Shown here: piece by piece, positions 8,799 to 17,321 of the stretch | How positions within the stretch are numbered: position 1 is the stretch's first letter | How the letters are laid out: every line of letters starts with the position of its first letter | Assembly: GCA_003242685.1 (NCBI GenBank) | Contig: QGVD01000009.1 | Location: forward strand, 4,884 to 68,883 | Source: Pseudomonadota bacterium | Lineage (GTDB): Bacteria > Pseudomonadota > Gammaproteobacteria > Steroidobacterales > Steroidobacteraceae | Length of the DNA stretch: 64,000 nucleotides | Direction: 5' to 3' | The notes under the pieces: generated by a model | Databases searched by the model: none | What the model was told of the DNA's origin: nothing | The model's input: the letters and a program-made list of their open reading frames with translations, nothing else | Made by a program: the position numbers and the translations under genes

Positions 8799-9562
8799 GC
8801 GCGGGAACGTCTGAAATGCGTGCGGTCGTCGTCACGCGTGACGAGAGCCCCGACGGTCCGCTCAGCACACATCTGCGCAGCCTCGGGCTTCCCGTGCTGC
8901 TGTGGCCGGCGGTGCGCATCGGCGCGCCGGAAGACCTGGAGCCTCTGCGGCGAGCGCTCGAGAACGCGGAAGCGTTCGACTGGATCGTCTTCGCGAGCCG
9001 TCACGGTGTCGAGGCCGTGACCGCGCTCCATCCTCAGTCGCCGACGCGGGCGCGAGTCGCTGCCGTCGGCGAAGCGACGGCGCGCGAGCTGCGTGCACGC
9101 GGCTGGCGCGTCGATCTGGTGCCCGCGCAGCCCTATGCGAGCGAGCTCGTGGCGGAAATCGGCCGGCTCGGCTGCGCCGGCGCGCGGGTGCTCTTTCCCG
9201 CGAGCTCGCGCGCGCTGCCCACGATCCGCGAGGGCCTCACGGCGCTCGGCGCGGAAGTCTTGCAGATCGAGGCGTATCGCACTGAAGGCGCGCCGCTCGA
9301 CGTGAACGCGTGCCGCGATGCGATCGCCGGCGATCGCATCGGCGCCGTCACGTTCACGAGCCCTTCGGCGGCCATCGAGCTCGCGCAGACACTCGGCCGT
9401 GAGGACTTCGACCGGATGCTCTCGCGCGCGCCGGCGGTCGTGCTCGGCCGCACCACGGGCGAGGCGCTCGCGGAGCTCGGCTGCACGCCCGTGCTGGCGG
9501 AGCCGCCGACGCTCGAGGGACTCGCGGCCACCACTTACCGGATCATGCAGACGAGACACTAG
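8795..9562 (+). CDS. hemD: Uroporphyrinogen-III synthase
   Basis: 255 residues, typical of HemD. It closes hydroxymethylbilane with inversion of ring D to give uroporphyrinogen III. This family has low sequence conservation; visible markers are VVVTRDES at the N-terminus, WIVFASRHGVEAV, AAVGEATARELRARGW, and the second-lobe VTFTSPSAAIELAQTLG with a final VVLGRTTGEALAELG. The two alternating lobes match the bilobed HemD fold. The overlap with hemC (ATGA at 8795) and the hemB start 2 nt after the stop make the assignment secure by context. Confidence 0.93.
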   Translation: MSAGTSEMRAVVVTRDESPDGPLSTHLRSLGLPVLLWPAVRIGAPEDLEPLRRALENAEAFDWIVFASRHGVEAVTALHPQSPTRARVAAVGEATARELRARGWRVDLVPAQPYASELVAEIGRLGCAGARVLFPASSRALPTIREGLTALGAEVLQIEAYRTEGAPLDVNACRDAIAGDRIGAVTFTSPSAAIELAQTLGREDFDRMLSRAPAVVLGRTTGEALAELGCTPVLAEPPTLEGLAATTYRIMQTRH

Positions 9563-9564
9563 TC

Positions 9565-10542
9565 ATGGGATTCCCGTTGCAGCGACCGCGGCGGCTGCGC
9601 CGCACCGAAACGTGGCGGCGCCTCGTGCGCGAGACCACGCTGTCGGCCGACGATTTCGTCTATCCGCTCTTCATCGTGCCGGGGCGCGGCGTGCGCCGTC
9701 CGGTCTCGAGCATGCCGGGCATCGCGCAGCTCTCCGTCGACGAGGCGGTGCGCGAAGCGCGCACGGCGTTCGATGCCGGCGTACGCGCGGTGATCCTCTT
9801 CGCCGCGCCGGCGCACAAGGACCCCGCCGGGAGCGCGGCGCTCGACCCGGATGGACTCGTGCCGCAGACCATCAAGGCGATCAAGGCGGAATGCCCCGAT
9901 CTCGTCGTGTGGACGGACGTGTGTCTGTGCAGCGCGACCGATCACGGTCACTGCGGTCACGTGACGCCCGCCGGCGAGATCGACAATGACTCGTCGGTCG
10001 AGACACTCGCGAAGGTCGCGCTCACCTACGCGCGTGCCGGAGCGGATGCCGTCGCACCGAGCGACATGATGGACGGGCGCGTGCTCGCGATGCGCCGGCT
10101 CCTCGACAGCGAGGGCCTGAGCCACGTGCCGATCGTCTCGTACGCGGCGAAGTACGCGTCGTCGTTCTACGGACCTTTCCGCGAGGCCGCAGAGTCGGCG
10201 CCGGCCTTCGGCGACCGGCGCTCGTATCAGATGGATCCGCCGAACGTGCGCGAGGCGCTGCGCGAGGTGCTGCTCGACGTCGAGGAAGGCGCGGACCTCG
10301 TCATGGTGAAACCCGCGGGTCCCTATCTCGACGTGATCCGTTGCGTCCGCGACGCGGTGAACGTACCGGTCGTCGCCTATCAGGTATCGGGAGAGTTCAG
10401 TCTCATCAAGGCCGCGGCCGAGCGCGGCTGGATCGACGAGCGCGCCGCGGCCTTCGAGACGCTCACGGGCATCAAGCGCGCCGGCGCCGATCTCATCATC
10501 ACCTACTACGCAGTGGACATGGCCCGATGGCTGCGGAGCTGA
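9565..10542 (+). CDS. hemB: Delta-aminolevulinic acid dehydratase (porphobilinogen synthase)
   Basis: 325 residues. It condenses two 5-aminolevulinates to porphobilinogen. The Schiff-base lysines are K196 (SYAAKYASSFYGPFR) and K249 (LVMVKPA). The zinc-site cysteines C120, C122 and C130 are kept in DVCLCSATDHGHCG, so this is a zinc-type enzyme, not the magnesium-only Asp form. The sequence at that site, CSATDHG, departs slightly from the common CEYTDHG. The C-terminal half has VSGEFSLIKAAAERGWID and ends ITYYAVDMARWL. It lies 2 nt after hemD, and hemE begins inside its last codons. Confidence 0.97.
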   Translation: MGFPLQRPRRLRRTETWRRLVRETTLSADDFVYPLFIVPGRGVRRPVSSMPGIAQLSVDEAVREARTAFDAGVRAVILFAAPAHKDPAGSAALDPDGLVPQTIKAIKAECPDLVVWTDVCLCSATDHGHCGHVTPAGEIDNDSSVETLAKVALTYARAGADAVAPSDMMDGRVLAMRRLLDSEGLSHVPIVSYAAKYASSFYGPFREAAESAPAFGDRRSYQMDPPNVREALREVLLDVEEGADLVMVKPAGPYLDVIRCVRDAVNVPVVAYQVSGEFSLIKAAAERGWIDERAAAFETLTGIKRAGADLIITYYAVDMARWLRS

Positions 10543-11594
10543 GCGGCGGCGCGCAGCGCACGGCGCCTTTCCTCGCCGCCTGCCGTCGGCAGGCGACGCC
10601 CTACACGCCGATCTGGATCATGCGCCAGGCCGGCCGCTATCTGCCCGAGTATCGCGAGCTGCGCGCGAAGGTGGACTTCGTCACGCTCACGCGCACGCCG
10701 GAGCTCGCCGCGGAAGTGACGTTGCAGCCGCTGCGCCGCTACGAGCTCGACGCGGCCATCCTCTTCAGCGACATCATGACGCCGCTGCAGGGCATGGGCG
10801 TCGATCTCGACTTCGATCCGGGCCCCGTGGTGCGCACACCCGTCCGGACGGCGGAACAGGTGGAAGCGCTGCCGGCGCTCGTGCCCGAGCGCGACGTGCC
10901 GTTCGTGATGGAAACCGTGCGCCTCATTCGCGCGAACGTGCCGCGCAACACGCCGCTCATCGGTTTCGCGGGCGGACCGTTCACGCTCATGTGCTATCTG
11001 GTGTGCGGCAAGCCGTCGAAGGAATTCGAGGCGGCACGCGCGCTCATCTACGCACAGCCCGCGGTGGCCGAAGCGCTGCTCGATCGCCTGGCCGATGCGA
11101 TGGCTGCGTATCTGCGCGCCCAGGCGCAGGCCGGGGCGCAGGCACTGATGCTGTTCGAGTCCTGGGCAGGCCTGCTCGCACCGCCCGAGTTCGAGCGCTT
11201 CGCGCTGCGCGCGGCGGCACGCACGATGGCGGCGCTGCGCGGGCTCGATGTACCGCTCATCTACTACGCGAACCAGGGCTCGGCCCTCATGGAATCGCTG
11301 AAGCAGCTCGACGTCGACGTGATCGGCGTCGACTGGCGCACGCCGCTCGGCACGGTCCGCCGCGTGCTCGGGCCCGAGAAGGCCGTGCAGGGCAATCTCG
11401 ATCCGGCCGCGCTGTTCTCCTCGCCCGAGGACCTCGAGCGCCACGTCGACCGTGTGCTCGACGAGGCAGGCGATGCGCCCGGACACATCTTCAATCTTGG
11501 ACACGGCATCTGGCAGAACACCGATCCCGACGCCGTCGCACGGCTCGTCGATTACGTCCACGAGCGCTCGGCGCGCGCACCGTCTGCCCGATGA
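10527..11594 (+). CDS. hemE: Uroporphyrinogen decarboxylase
   Basis: 355 residues from ATG 10527, which overlaps the end of hemB by 16 nt in another frame. It decarboxylates the four acetates of uroporphyrinogen III to give coproporphyrinogen III. Signatures: PIWIMRQAGRYLPEYR (catalytic Arg region), AILFSDIMTPLQGMG with the key Asp, and GFAGGPFTLMCYLV. The C-terminal part has GVDWRTPLGTVRR, VQGNLDPAALF and FNLGHGIWQNTDP. The first ~10 residues are extra relative to many homologues, so a slightly later start is possible. Translation is probably coupled to hemB. Confidence 0.97.
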   Translation: MAAELSGGAQRTAPFLAACRRQATPYTPIWIMRQAGRYLPEYRELRAKVDFVTLTRTPELAAEVTLQPLRRYELDAAILFSDIMTPLQGMGVDLDFDPGPVVRTPVRTAEQVEALPALVPERDVPFVMETVRLIRANVPRNTPLIGFAGGPFTLMCYLVCGKPSKEFEAARALIYAQPAVAEALLDRLADAMAAYLRAQAQAGAQALMLFESWAGLLAPPEFERFALRAAARTMAALRGLDVPLIYYANQGSALMESLKQLDVDVIGVDWRTPLGTVRRVLGPEKAVQGNLDPAALFSSPEDLERHVDRVLDEAGDAPGHIFNLGHGIWQNTDPDAVARLVDYVHERSARAPSAR

Positions 11595-11613
11595 GCGCGA
11601 TGAGGAACAGTCG

Positions 11614-12471
11614 ATGAATGCAGACCTGAAGAGCACTTCCACGCCCGACCCGAACGACTTCGCGACGCAGTTCGCGAGCTGGTGCCGCGACCTGCAGCAG
11701 CGCATATGCGCCGCGTTCGAGTCCTTCGAGCCGAAGAGCCGCTTCGAGACGCGCACCTGGACGCGTCCCGAGGGTCACCGTCTGCAGGGCGGCGGCGTGA
11801 GCCGGATGATGCGCGGGGACGTGTTCGAGAAGGTCGGCGTGAACGTGAGCCACGTGTGGGGCACGTTCTCACCGCAGTTCAGGTCGCAGATCCCGGGGGC
11901 GGAGGAGTCCGAGGGACGGTTCACCGCGTGCGGCATCTCGCTCGTCGCGCACATGATGAACCCTTACGTCCCCGCCGTGCACATGAACCTGCGGTATCTG
12001 CGCACGAGCCGGGAATGGTTCGGCGGCGGCGCCGATCTCACGCCGACCTTTCCGTTCGAGGAGGACACGCGCCAGTTCCACGAGGCGCTGAAGGCCGCGT
12101 GCGACGCCTACCGGCCGGACGCGTACCAGGAATACAAGGAGTGGTGCGACCGCTATTTCTACCTGCCTCACCGCAAGGAGCCGCGCGGCGTGGGCGGCAT
12201 CTTCTTCGACGAGCTGTCGAGCGGCGATCGCGAGAAGGACGTGGCCTTCGTGCGCGCCGTCGGCGAGGCCTTCCTGTCCGTGTATCCGCAGATCGTCGCG
12301 CGCCGCAAGGACACACCGTACGACGAGGCGGCGCGGGACCGTCTGCTCTACAAGCGCGGTCGCTATGTCGAGTTCAATCTCGTCTACGACCGCGGCACGA
12401 AGTTCGGATTCGGCACCGACGCCGATCCCGAAGCCTATCTGATGAGCCTGCCGCCGGTCGTGAAGTGGTAG
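11614..12471 (+). CDS. hemF: Oxygen-dependent coproporphyrinogen-III oxidase
   Basis: 285 residues. It converts coproporphyrinogen III to protoporphyrinogen IX with O2, so the operon is designed for aerobic heme synthesis. The family signature EYKEWCDRYFYLPHR followed by GVGGIFFDEL is intact. So are the N-terminal GGGVSRMMRGDVFEKVGVN, the central VHMNLRYL and GGGADLTPTFP, and the C-terminal GRYVEFNLVYDRGTKFG. It starts 19 nt after hemE and is the last gene of the operon; no ferrochelatase or protoporphyrinogen oxidase follows in this window. Confidence 0.97.
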   Translation: MNADLKSTSTPDPNDFATQFASWCRDLQQRICAAFESFEPKSRFETRTWTRPEGHRLQGGGVSRMMRGDVFEKVGVNVSHVWGTFSPQFRSQIPGAEESEGRFTACGISLVAHMMNPYVPAVHMNLRYLRTSREWFGGGADLTPTFPFEEDTRQFHEALKAACDAYRPDAYQEYKEWCDRYFYLPHRKEPRGVGGIFFDELSSGDREKDVAFVRAVGEAFLSVYPQIVARRKDTPYDEAARDRLLYKRGRYVEFNLVYDRGTKFGFGTDADPEAYLMSLPPVVKW

Positions 12472-12977
12472 CGCGATGCGGGGCTCGTCTGCGCGCGCAC
12501 CGCGTTCACGTCGAGCCACCTCGCGTCGTTCGTCCAGAACCGGCGGGCTCGCGCGCGTTTCGCCGCGGCCCAATGCGAGCACATCACTGCCGCGATGGCC
12601 TGGACTGTCGCGCTCTCCGGAGGCCAGGGTCTTCCGATCGTCCTGTTCGCCACGTTCACTCCTTCCCTTCTCATCCCTTTTGATGAGTTGAGCACGCGAG
12701 CGCGCGGCGAGTTCCTGAAAAATGTGTCGCCCTGCGGCGACTTTGGGACGTTTTCTGCGCGTAACGCCGTGAATGCGGCAATTCTGTCGTCGTGCGGCGA
12801 CGTCATCGCATGCGGCACGACGACACGGCGAACGGGCGAGAGAGTGCGCGAGTCTCGAGCTGCGGCTTGACGTGTGGCTTGACCTCGTGCGCATCGCGTG
12901 TTCTCGCGGGAACACGGATTGCGGGGGAAGTGCATGGCAGATCGAGCACTTCTTCTCTTCAGTTCACGAGGTGAGTC
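12472..12977 (+). other. 506-nt gene-free stretch between hemF and the PRC-barrel gene
   Basis: No convincing gene is seen: the open frames here have no family features and no coherent start sites. The 9-mer TGCGGCGAC occurs twice (12733-12741 and 12793-12801), exactly 60 bp apart, each at the 3' side of a small stem-loop (GTCGCC/GGCGAC at 12726-12741; CGTCG/CGACG at 12788-12802). These may be the end of the heme transcript or operator sites for the downstream secreted-protein gene. AGTTCACGAGGTGAG just before 12978 contains the GAGGTGAG ribosome site of the next gene. Nothing else is recognised. Confidence 0.5.
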
Positions 12978-14099
12978 ATGACCAGACTACAGCCCATAGC
13001 CCTGGTGGCGGCACTGGGGCTGGCAGGGGCAGTCTTCGCGCAGACGACGCAGCCGCCCCCATCCAGCGACCCATCGGACACGACCACGAGCTCGTCGAGC
13101 CAGGACACGATGGAAAGCCGCTCGGGCGGTCAGTCGACGACCGGCACCGGCAGCCAGGGTACGACGGAACGGAGCGAGCCCGGCTCGCGCGACATGTCGC
13201 CGCAGACGGGCGATACCTCGAGCGGCGGTGCGTCTCGCGACGATCGTTATGGTGGCGCCACCGGTTCTCCCGGCGCGGGCCAGACATCAGGCGAAGCCGA
13301 CACCTCGGCCTCGAGCGGCGCTGCGCAGGAATCCACGGCCGGACAGCGGAGTGAATCGGGCTCCGCGCGGATCGCGGCCGCGGACAGCGGCTCGATGATG
13401 CAGCCGAAGCGCGCATCGAAGCTCATCGGCAGTGAGGTCCGCGGCACGGACGGCGACCGCATCGGGACTCTTCAGGACGTGATCCTCGATCAGAACGGTC
13501 AGGTCACGCACGGGATCGTCGCTCACGGCGGGACGCTCGGGCTCGGTCAGAGTCTCACGCCGGTTCCCTGGGGACATCTGAGCGCCAGCATGCAGGGTGA
13601 CGCCATCGTCCTCGACGAGAAGCGCCTCGAGAACGCACCGAAGTTCGCGGGCGGCGAGTGGCCGAACCTGGCGAGCTCCACCTGGTCGCAGGAAGCCGAT
13701 CAGTACTGGACGCAGGGCGGCACCATGCGCTCGGCCGAGATGAGCACCGGGCAGCAGCCAGGCACGCAGCAGCAGTCGGGCACCGCGCAGCAGCCGGGCA
13801 CCGGAGAGTCGGCGAGTGAGAGCGCCGCCACCTCCGGAACGAAGACTGTTCCGGGCACGACCCAGCCGGAAACCAGCGGCGGCCGGAGCCTCGACGATCC
13901 CGGCGTGACGGGATCCGAGGCCGGGCGAGAAGGCGGCACGGGAACGCAGTCGGGTGCCTCCCCGACGACGGGGACCACCGACGCGCCGTCCGGGCGCGAA
14001 AGCTCCTCGGGAACGACTACCTCGCCGCCCCAGCCGCAGGGCTCGCAGCAGCCGGAAAGCACATCCGGAACGAGCTCTCAGTCTCCGGACAACGACTGA
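12978..14099 (+). CDS. Secreted low-complexity protein with PRC-barrel domain
   Basis: 373 residues with a clear Sec signal peptide (LVAALGLAGAVFAQ). Residues ~25-140 and ~255-373 are low-complexity S/T/G/Q/P sequence, probably disordered. Between them lies one PRC-barrel domain (about 143-215): KRASKLIGSEVRGTDGDRIG, then LQDVILDQNGQVTHGIVAHG and VPWGHLSASM. PRC barrels bind partners or metals and occur in photosynthetic reaction-centre subunit H, RimM and many envelope stress proteins. GAGGTGAG lies just ahead of ATG 12978. The gene is monocistronic, with a strong terminator 31 nt after its stop. The function is not known; an envelope or desiccation-stress role is only a guess. Confidence 0.8.
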   Translation: MTRLQPIALVAALGLAGAVFAQTTQPPPSSDPSDTTTSSSSQDTMESRSGGQSTTGTGSQGTTERSEPGSRDMSPQTGDTSSGGASRDDRYGGATGSPGAGQTSGEADTSASSGAAQESTAGQRSESGSARIAAADSGSMMQPKRASKLIGSEVRGTDGDRIGTLQDVILDQNGQVTHGIVAHGGTLGLGQSLTPVPWGHLSASMQGDAIVLDEKRLENAPKFAGGEWPNLASSTWSQEADQYWTQGGTMRSAEMSTGQQPGTQQQSGTAQQPGTGESASESAATSGTKTVPGTTQPETSGGRSLDDPGVTGSEAGREGGTGTQSGASPTTGTTDAPSGRESSSGTTTSPPQPQGSQQPESTSGTSSQSPDND

Positions 14100-14130
14100 A
14101 CTGACTCCCGCCACGCGCGGGGAATGCGAA

Positions 14131-14167
14131 AAAACGGGCTGCCGGTCACGGCAGCCCGTTTTCGTTT
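14131..14167 (+). terminator. Rho-independent terminator after the PRC-barrel gene
   Basis: A perfect 13-bp stem AAAACGGGCTGCC (14131-14143) / GGCAGCCCGTTTT (14150-14162) with a 6-nt loop, followed by T-rich CGTTT. The A tract on the 5' side means it may also act on the other strand, but no gene approaches from that side. Confidence 0.92.
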
Positions 14168-14287
14168 CCGGCTCCCATAGTTCTTGAGTTATCGTTGCGC
14201 ATAACAAGGAAAGGTTAGCCGCGGGGCCCGGCGCGTGCAGGCCGCACGCGGGGTATCCGCAGGCAATTCGCGGGGGAATCGGCCACA

Positions 14288-17278
14288 GTGAGCACTACCG
14301 ACTCGCTCTGGGTGCGTCGCACGCCGCTCGAGCGCACCCTCGTCGGCACGTGGCACTGGGATTTCTCGACGCGGCTCTTCGACCTCGATCCGCACTGGCG
14401 GCGCTCCCTCGGACTGATATCCGGCGACGGGCCGGCGACCCTCGAGCAGTGGCTCGAATACGTGCATCCGGACGACGTCACCCGGCTGAGCGACCGGATG
14501 ACGGATCTCAGAACCGGCAGGGCCGAGCGCATCGAAGTCGACTACCGCGTGCGGGCGACCGGCAACCGGTGGGTGTGGCTGCTGCACCGGGGCGCCGTGC
14601 TCGAGCGCTCACCGGACGGCCGCGCGGCCGGCGCGACCGGCATCTGCATCGAGTTCGACGACAGGAAGCGCGCGGAGAGCGCGCTGCAGGACAGCGAATC
14701 GCGGCTCGCCACCGCGCTCTGGGGTGCGCGGGCGGCGCTGTGGCAATGGCGCGTCGGCACGGGCGCCTTCTCGATGAGCCCGATGTGGTTCGCGCTCACC
14801 GGCTACTCGCGCGACGAATGGGAAGGCTCGCCGGACCCGCTCTTCTCGCGCCTTCACCCCGAGGACCGTGACCACACTTTCGCACGCTTCGAGGAGCACG
14901 CGGCGGGCCGCAGCCCGTCGATCGAAGCGGAGTTCCGCATCCGCACCGCGACGGGCGAGTGGAAGTGGATCCTCATGCGCGGCTGCCTCGTCGACTGGGC
15001 CGCGGACGGTACACCGAAGCTCGCCGTCGGCGTGTCGCTCGACATCGATGCGCAGAAGCGCGCCGAGCTCGCGCTTCACACCGCCGAGACGCGGCTCGAA
15101 ACCGCCGTCTGGGGCGCGCAGATCGGCCTCTGGGAGCTCGATTTCCGCGCCGGGACGATCCGCTGGTTCGGCGACTGGTGCGACCGGCTGGAGCTCGATC
15201 CGTGCGAGGGTCCGCATCACCTCATGCGCCGGGATTCACCGGTGCATCCCGAGGACGTCGCCGAAGCGGAGCGGCGCTTCCGGGAGCACGTCGCCGGAGA
15301 GCAGCAGTTCTACGACGCCGAGTACCGGATCCGTGACCGCAACGGACGCTGGCGCTGGCTGTTCGAGCGCGGACGCGTCGTGGAGCGCGCGCCGGACGGG
15401 CGGGCGCTGCGCATGGTCGGCGTGTGCGTCGACATCGACGCCCGCAAGGAGTCGGAGCTCGAGGCGCGGCGCAATCAGCACCGGCTGGAAGTCGCGCTCG
15501 AGATCGCGCGCGGCGGGATGTGGGACTGGGACCTGCGCACGGACCGGATCAGCCTCACGGAATACCATCGGCGCATGCTCGGGCTCTCGCCGGATGCCGA
15601 TGCGAGCACGCGTACGTTCTGGGTGAGCCGCATCCACCCCGAGGACGAGCCGCGCGTGACGGCCCTCATGAACCGGCTGGTCGAGGGGGAAGTTCAGGTC
15701 GGCGAGGCGGAGTACCGTCTGCGACACGAAGACGGCGGATGGCGCTGGGTGCTCGACCGCGCACGCGCCTCCGAGCGTGACACGTCCGGGAAGGCGCTCC
15801 GCATCGTCGGCTTCACCGTCGACGTCACCGACCGGGTGAGGACGCAGGAGGCCCTCCGGCGCAGCGAGTTCCTGTACCGCACGGTCGCATCGATAACACC
15901 GGGCTACGTGTTCGAGTCGCAGCTCATGCCGGACGGACGCTTCGTCCCGGTGTGGATCAGCGACGGTCTGAAGGACGTGTTCGGCTGCACGTATGCCGAG
16001 CTGCAGAAGCTCGGCGGTTTCCTGGCGTTCACCGACCCCGAGTCGAGGGCCGGTATCCGCGAGCGCACCGCGGGCATTCGCGCGGGGCGTCCGCAGAGCG
16101 GCGAGATCGTCGTCTACACGGTGACCGGCGAGCGCAAGTGGCTGCACGTCAACACCATGCCCGTGCGCGATCCGCAGACGGGCACGGTGACGGGCATGAT
16201 CGGCTCCGCGTACGACATCACCACGCGCAAGCTCGCCGAGCAGGCGCTGCGCGAGTCGGAGGCCGTGCTGCGTGCCGTCACGGAAAACACGCCCGACTGG
16301 CTGTTCCTCGTCGACGAGCAGCTGCGCGTGCGCTTCGTGAACCGCGCGTTCGGCGGACGGGGCGCCGAGGACCTGGTGGGACGCACGCTGAGCCAGATTC
16401 TGCCTGCGGAGCACCGCGCGAATCTCGAGGAGCAGTGCCGTCGCGTGCTGGCCCACGGCAAGCCGGCGCATCTCGACGTCGAGCATGCGGTCGACAGCGG
16501 AGGCACGAGACAACTGGAGCTCCGCATCGTGCCGGTCGTGAACGCGGGCGCGGTGCGATCCCTCACCGTTGCGCTCACGGACGTGACGGAGCGCAAGCGG
16601 CTCGAGCGCGCGCTCATCGAGATCGCGAACCGCGAGCAGCAGCGCATCGGCAGCGATCTGCACGACGGGCTCGGCCAGGAGCTCACCGGTATCGCGCTGC
16701 TGCTGCGCGGCATCGTGGCGGAGCTCCACAAGATCGGCTCGCCGCTGCAGCGGGACGTCGAGAACGTGATCGGGCTCGTGAACAGCGCCATCGAGAGCAC
16801 GCGCGCGCTCGCGCGGGGCCTCTCGCCGGTGAGCGCGGAGCAGGGCGGTCTCGTCGCGGCGCTGCAGTCGCTCGCCAACCGGGCGGGCGAACGCTACGGC
16901 GTCAACGTCGGCTTCCGGTCGAAGCTGAGGCGGCCGCTGCGGCTCGACGAGAGCGCCGCCACGCATCTGTATCGCATCGCCCAGGAATCGCTCACGAACG
17001 TGATCCGCCACAGTCACGCGACCGCCGTGACGATCCGGCTCGAGACCCGTGCGGACGATCTGCTGCTCACCATCGAGGACAACGGCCGCGGCTTCACGGG
17101 CTCGTCGAACGGCAGCGGCGGGCTCGGCCTCAAGATCATGCGCTACCGCGCGCAGATGCTGGGCGGCGATATCGTGCTCGAGACATCTGCGAGCGGCGGC
17201 GCAGTGGTGCGCTGTGTCTGTCCGCTCGGGGCGGCAACCGAAGAAGAGCGTGAGACGCGTGCGAGACGGGCGCTGTGA
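14288..17278 (+). CDS. Soluble multi-PAS sensor histidine kinase (HisKA_3 type)
   Basis: 996 residues from GTG 14288. No signal peptide or membrane segment is seen, so it should be cytoplasmic. About six PAS/PAC units of ~125 residues fill residues 1-770; the first four are clearly related (W-x-W-D start, HPEDV-like motif, then WRW or WKW and a D-x-T/D-x-DARK-type linker). The kinase core is NarX-like: QQRIGSDLHDGLGQELTGI with H792, and a HATPase with NVIRHSHATAV, EDNGRGF and GGLGLKIMRYRAQMLGG. It is followed after 43 nt by its likely partner regulator. Ligands are unknown; no heme-binding or flavin-binding signature is obvious in the PAS units. Confidence 0.93.
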   Translation: MSTTDSLWVRRTPLERTLVGTWHWDFSTRLFDLDPHWRRSLGLISGDGPATLEQWLEYVHPDDVTRLSDRMTDLRTGRAERIEVDYRVRATGNRWVWLLHRGAVLERSPDGRAAGATGICIEFDDRKRAESALQDSESRLATALWGARAALWQWRVGTGAFSMSPMWFALTGYSRDEWEGSPDPLFSRLHPEDRDHTFARFEEHAAGRSPSIEAEFRIRTATGEWKWILMRGCLVDWAADGTPKLAVGVSLDIDAQKRAELALHTAETRLETAVWGAQIGLWELDFRAGTIRWFGDWCDRLELDPCEGPHHLMRRDSPVHPEDVAEAERRFREHVAGEQQFYDAEYRIRDRNGRWRWLFERGRVVERAPDGRALRMVGVCVDIDARKESELEARRNQHRLEVALEIARGGMWDWDLRTDRISLTEYHRRMLGLSPDADASTRTFWVSRIHPEDEPRVTALMNRLVEGEVQVGEAEYRLRHEDGGWRWVLDRARASERDTSGKALRIVGFTVDVTDRVRTQEALRRSEFLYRTVASITPGYVFESQLMPDGRFVPVWISDGLKDVFGCTYAELQKLGGFLAFTDPESRAGIRERTAGIRAGRPQSGEIVVYTVTGERKWLHVNTMPVRDPQTGTVTGMIGSAYDITTRKLAEQALRESEAVLRAVTENTPDWLFLVDEQLRVRFVNRAFGGRGAEDLVGRTLSQILPAEHRANLEEQCRRVLAHGKPAHLDVEHAVDSGGTRQLELRIVPVVNAGAVRSLTVALTDVTERKRLERALIEIANREQQRIGSDLHDGLGQELTGIALLLRGIVAELHKIGSPLQRDVENVIGLVNSAIESTRALARGLSPVSAEQGGLVAALQSLANRAGERYGVNVGFRSKLRRPLRLDESAATHLYRIAQESLTNVIRHSHATAVTIRLETRADDLLLTIEDNGRGFTGSSNGSGGLGLKIMRYRAQMLGGDIVLETSASGGAVVRCVCPLGAATEEERETRARRAL

Positions 17279-17321
17279 TGAGAGCCGCAAGAGCGAATCG
17301 CGTCTTTCGGGAGCGGAGCAC

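Noticed and set aside
12595..12870. Possible 91-residue gene in the 506-nt gap
   Set aside because: No ribosome site, no recognisable fold, and the region has paired stem-loops that better explain its pattern.
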